A stretch of DNA of 7,839 nucleotides from Candidatus Solincola jinzensis (GTDB lineage: Bacteria > Actinomycetota > Geothermincolia > Geothermincolales > RBG-13-55-18), in the NCBI GenBank assembly GCA_015711875.1, contig JACVJG010000108.1, positions 1-7,839 of the forward strand, read 5' to 3'. Shown here in pieces: positions 5,996 through 7,839 of this stretch (position 1 is its first letter; each line of letters starts with the position of its first letter). The position numbers were made by a program, and so were the translations under genes. The notes under the pieces are model-generated. The model made no database searches and was not told the origin of the DNA. It saw only the letters and a program-made list of their open reading frames with translations.

Positions 5996-7129
5996 TCAGA
6001 GGTAGTGTCTGGGCACTCGTTTTCCGATATCACACACCACCTCATAGTTTATGGTCCCCAACTCCGCGGCCATGCGCTCCACACCCACCGCTTCCTCGCC
6101 GTGACCTCCCACCACCGTCACCTCCTGCCCGGGCTCGTAACGGTCCTCCCCCAGGTCCACCATACAGAGGTCCATGCAGATGGTCCCCACTTGCGGGTAC
6201 TTCTTTCCGGCTATGAGCACCTCCCAGCGCCCCGAGAGGGCGCGGCTCAAACCATCTGCATAACCCACGGGGAGAACGGCGATCCAGGCATCCCTCTGGC
6301 AACGGTACTTCAACCCGTAACTGATCCCCTCCCCGGCTTTTACCCGCAGCACGTGGCATATGCGCGTGCGCAGCGAGAGCGCCGGCCTCAGTTCGACCTT
6401 TTCCCGGTAGGCCTCGCCCGGAAGCAGGCCGTACATGGCGATGCCCAGGCGGATCATGTCCAGCCTGAGCTGGGGCATGGCCACCGCCGCCCCAGAGGCC
6501 GCGGCATGGCGCAAAGGCACGCGCAGCCCTTTCTCCTCCAGCCTTTGCAGCACTTGCGCGAAGACCTCTCCCTGGTAGCGGTTGAAGGGATGGTCGGGAT
6601 CGGAAGCCATGGCCAGGTGCGTGTATACCCCCTCGAGGAAAAGCCCAGGGGTGGAGGACAGCTCCTCCGCCAGCGCGAGTGCCTCCTCGGGGGCGACGCC
6701 CACGCGGTGCATGCCGGTGTCCACCTTGAGGTGCACCGGAACGGTCGCGCTCGCCAAGGCGGCGGCGCGCGCCAGTTCCCGCGCATACTCTCGCGTGTAC
6801 ACTGTGGGGGTGAGGGAAAGTTCCACCACCCTATGCGCCGCCTCCGGCGGCGGCTCGAAAAGAAGGTGTATAGGCTCCCTGAATCCCGCTTCCCTTAACT
6901 CTTCCCCCTCCTCCACCAGAGCCACCCCCAGCCTGGTGGCGCCAGCCTGAAGGGCGGCGCGCGCCGTTTCCACCGCCCCATGCCCGTAACCATCGGCCTT
7001 GACCACCGCCATGACCTCGCGTCCTGGGTCCATCATCCTGACGAAAAGACCCACGTTATGGCGGATGCATTCCAGGTCGATCTCAGCGCGCGTGGGCCTC
7101 CAGCCCTTTACTTCCGTCAACCTCCCCAC
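5996..7129 (-). CDS. alr: Alanine racemase
   Basis: It interconverts L- and D-alanine with PLP and supplies D-Ala for peptidoglycan. The 377-aa protein has full family length. The N-terminal barrel carries VVKADGYGHGA (42-52), with Lys44 as the PLP-binding lysine. VHLKVDTGMHRVG (132-144) contains Lys135, the position often carbamylated in relatives, and Arg142. DMIRLGIAMYGLLPG (224-238) has Arg227, expected to touch the pyridine nitrogen. The C-terminal beta domain has GISYGLKYR (268-276) with Tyr271, the second catalytic base supplied across the dimer, VGTICMDLCMVDLG (314-327) and INYEVVCDIGKRVPRHY (360-376). The start is GTG at 7129, with AAAAAGG about 10 nt upstream overlapping the CBS gene's stop. 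A TTG at 7120 has its GGGGAGG immediately adjacent, too close to use. It sits 15 bp after the CBS gene, implying an operon. All catalytic residues appear intact. Confidence 0.96.
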   Translation of the reverse strand: MGRLTEVKGWRPTRAEIDLECIRHNVGLFVRMMDPGREVMAVVKADGYGHGAVETARAALQAGATRLGVALVEEGEELREAGFREPIHLLFEPPPEAAHRVVELSLTPTVYTREYARELARAAALASATVPVHLKVDTGMHRVGVAPEEALALAEELSSTPGLFLEGVYTHLAMASDPDHPFNRYQGEVFAQVLQRLEEKGLRVPLRHAAASGAAVAMPQLRLDMIRLGIAMYGLLPGEAYREKVELRPALSLRTRICHVLRVKAGEGISYGLKYRCQRDAWIAVLPVGYADGLSRALSGRWEVLIAGKKYPQVGTICMDLCMVDLGEDRYEPGQEVTVVGGHGEEAVGVERMAAELGTINYEVVCDIGKRVPRHYL

Positions 7130-7144
7130 CCCGATTCGCCTTTT

Positions 7145-7609
7145 TCAGCCTCCAGTCAGGGTCCTCAGGATGTCTGCACGCGTGATCACCCCCTGCAAGC
7201 GCCCATCCTCCAGCACCAGCACGTACTCCAGATCCTTATCCACCATCAGGGTGGCCACTTCCTCCACGCTGCTCAGAGGGCTCACGGCATGAAAGTCCTT
7301 TTCCATCACCTCACGCGCGGTGGCCCCGACCGCCTGGCGCAGCTCCTTCTCAAAGCGCTTCAGGGAGGTGGGCAACATGATATAGCTTTCCAGGAAATGG
7401 ATGAAGGTGGGAAAATGCACCCTGGCGTCCTGGTGCACCAGGTCCTCCTCATCCACCACTCCCAGCACCACCCCCTCCTCGTCAACCACCGGCAGGCAAC
7501 GGATGCGGTTCTCCACCATCACCTGCGCCATTTCCTTGACGGTGGCCTCGAGGCCCACGGTTATGACCTCCCCGCTCATGATATCTCGCGCCGCTCTCAC
7601 TTCCCGCAC
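7145..7609 (-). CDS. Two-CBS-domain protein (probable nucleotide sensor)
   Basis: A 154-aa stand-alone CBS pair. CBS1 spans about residues 8-60 (ARDIMSGEVITV ... RCLPVVDEEGVVLGVVDEEDLV). CBS2 spans about 98-152 (AREVMEKDFHAVSPLSSVEEVATLM ... YVLVLEDGRLQGVITRADIL). Asp146 in CBS2 is in the position that often contacts adenosine ribose. A linker of roughly 38 residues with a hydrophobic/aromatic helix (FPTFIHFLESYIMLP) and a charged helix (LKRFEKELRQAV) separates them, as in the FxxxFExxL-linker subgroup of small CBS proteins. Such proteins usually bind AMP, ATP or related nucleotides and regulate a partner. No partner domain is fused here. The start could be GTG 7609 (AAGG 8 nt upstream) or GTG 7600 (AAAGGGG 8 nt upstream). 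The repeat boundary lies exactly at this start region. It is probably co-transcribed with alr. Confidence 0.88.
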   Translation of the reverse strand: MREVRAARDIMSGEVITVGLEATVKEMAQVMVENRIRCLPVVDEEGVVLGVVDEEDLVHQDARVHFPTFIHFLESYIMLPTSLKRFEKELRQAVGATAREVMEKDFHAVSPLSSVEEVATLMVDKDLEYVLVLEDGRLQGVITRADILRTLTGG

Positions 7610-7839
7610 CCCTTTCGCCTTCCCTCAACAGCCCCGTCAGCGCCAGGGGGAGATGGGAGACGATATCGCCCGCCAGCATGCCCACCTCTCCCGTCATGTG
7701 CGCCGTCTTATCCTTCCCGCACCCCTTTCGCCTTCCCTCAACAGCCCCGTCAGCGCCAGGGGGAGATGGGAGACGATATCGCCCGCCAGCATGCCCACCT
7801 CTCCCGTCATGTGCGCCGTCTTATCCTTCCCGCACCCCT
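7600..7839. repeat. Perfect direct tandem repeat, 113-bp unit, running into the window end
   Basis: Bases 7713-7839 (127 bases) are identical to 7600-7726, giving two full 113-bp units plus 14 bases of a third. Base 7599 differs from 7712, so the left boundary is exact. The unit holds, on the - strand, an Nnr-like C-terminal coding tail followed by the ribosome-site region of the CBS gene. Since 113 is not a multiple of three, each copy shifts the frame. The array may continue to the right, and the copy number cannot be read from this window. Confidence 0.95.
7694..7839 (-). CDS. Possible C-terminal fragment of bifunctional NAD(P)H-hydrate repair enzyme (Nnr)
   Basis: This frame enters from the right edge and stops at TGA 7696-7694. 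It contains DKTAHMTGEVGMLAGDIVSH, then LPLALTGLLREGERG. This matches in pattern and spacing the end of the ADP/ATP-dependent NAD(P)H-hydrate dehydratase domain (a D, ten residues, then GMLA.D and a helix LPxAL). Nnr is commonly encoded just upstream of alr, which supports the call. The resemblance begins exactly at the repeat junction. The residues before Asp (GCGK) are junction sequence rather than the expected AGD/AAD, and the last eight residues (AGRIRRRT-like) come from frame-shifted reading of the next repeat copy. It is thus either the true, repeat-altered 3' end of nnr or a duplicated scrap of it. Confidence 0.45.
   Translation of the reverse strand, partial: GCGKDKTAHMTGEVGMLAGDIVSHLPLALTGLLREGERGAGRIRRRT

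Noticed and set aside
5912..6898. A 328-codon + strand open frame opposite alr
   Set aside because: It is antisense to an intact alanine racemase with all catalytic residues. Its composition is typical of a shadow frame.
7600..7839. CRISPR-like or attachment-site reading of the right-edge repeats
   Set aside because: The copies are immediately adjacent with no unique spacers, the unit is 113 bp and contains coding sequence. It is a tandem duplication or assembly loop, not an array.

Overview
The window is a GC-rich bacterial stretch that looks like chromosomal housekeeping and accessory metabolism. Genes are tightly packed, have strong Shine-Dalgarno sites and often use GTG or TTG starts. 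The mix (class II CCA-adding enzyme with an HD domain, THEP1-type NTPase, NMD3/BCAM0308-like zinc-ribbon protein, DmpA-type P1 peptidase, biosynthetic alanine racemase) suits a high-GC, possibly thermophilic bacterium. A deep actinobacterial lineage is my guess, with low confidence. I see no phage, transposon, CRISPR or toxin genes.

Layout. On the + strand, the left edge cuts into a DegT/DnrJ/EryC1/StrS sugar aminotransferase (3-1088). Every other gene is on the - strand and is best read from right to left. At the right edge is a perfect 113-bp direct tandem repeat (7600-7839). It encodes what looks like the C-terminal tail of the NAD(P)H-hydrate repair enzyme Nnr. A two-CBS-domain protein (7145-7609) and alanine racemase (5996-7129) follow, 15 bp apart. 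After a 202-bp gap come a THEP1-type NTPase (5185-5793) and a small four-cysteine NMD3/BCAM0308-like protein (4769-5188), whose ends overlap as ATGA. A gap of about 450 bp with no convincing gene is followed by a CCA-type tRNA nucleotidyltransferase (2808-4286) with its own promoter-like -10 box and a palindrome. Last is a two-gene unit: a self-processing P1 (DmpA/NylC) peptidase (1643-2590) and a small nitroreductase (1112-1630). This unit converges on the aminotransferase.

How the genes fit together. The Nnr tail, CBS protein and alr form a cofactor-repair, nucleotide-sensing and cell-wall precursor neighbourhood. THEP1, the NMD3-like protein and the CCA enzyme may form a loose RNA- or nucleotide-related group, which is inference. 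The P1 peptidase and nitroreductase are close enough to be co-translated, but their shared substrate is unknown.

Two points stand out. The last 127 bases of the window exactly repeat bases 7600-7726, which looks like a de Bruijn assembly loop around a tandem repeat. The THEP1/NMD3-like pair is translationally coupled and has no established joint function. I do not see a clear new defence or biosynthetic system.
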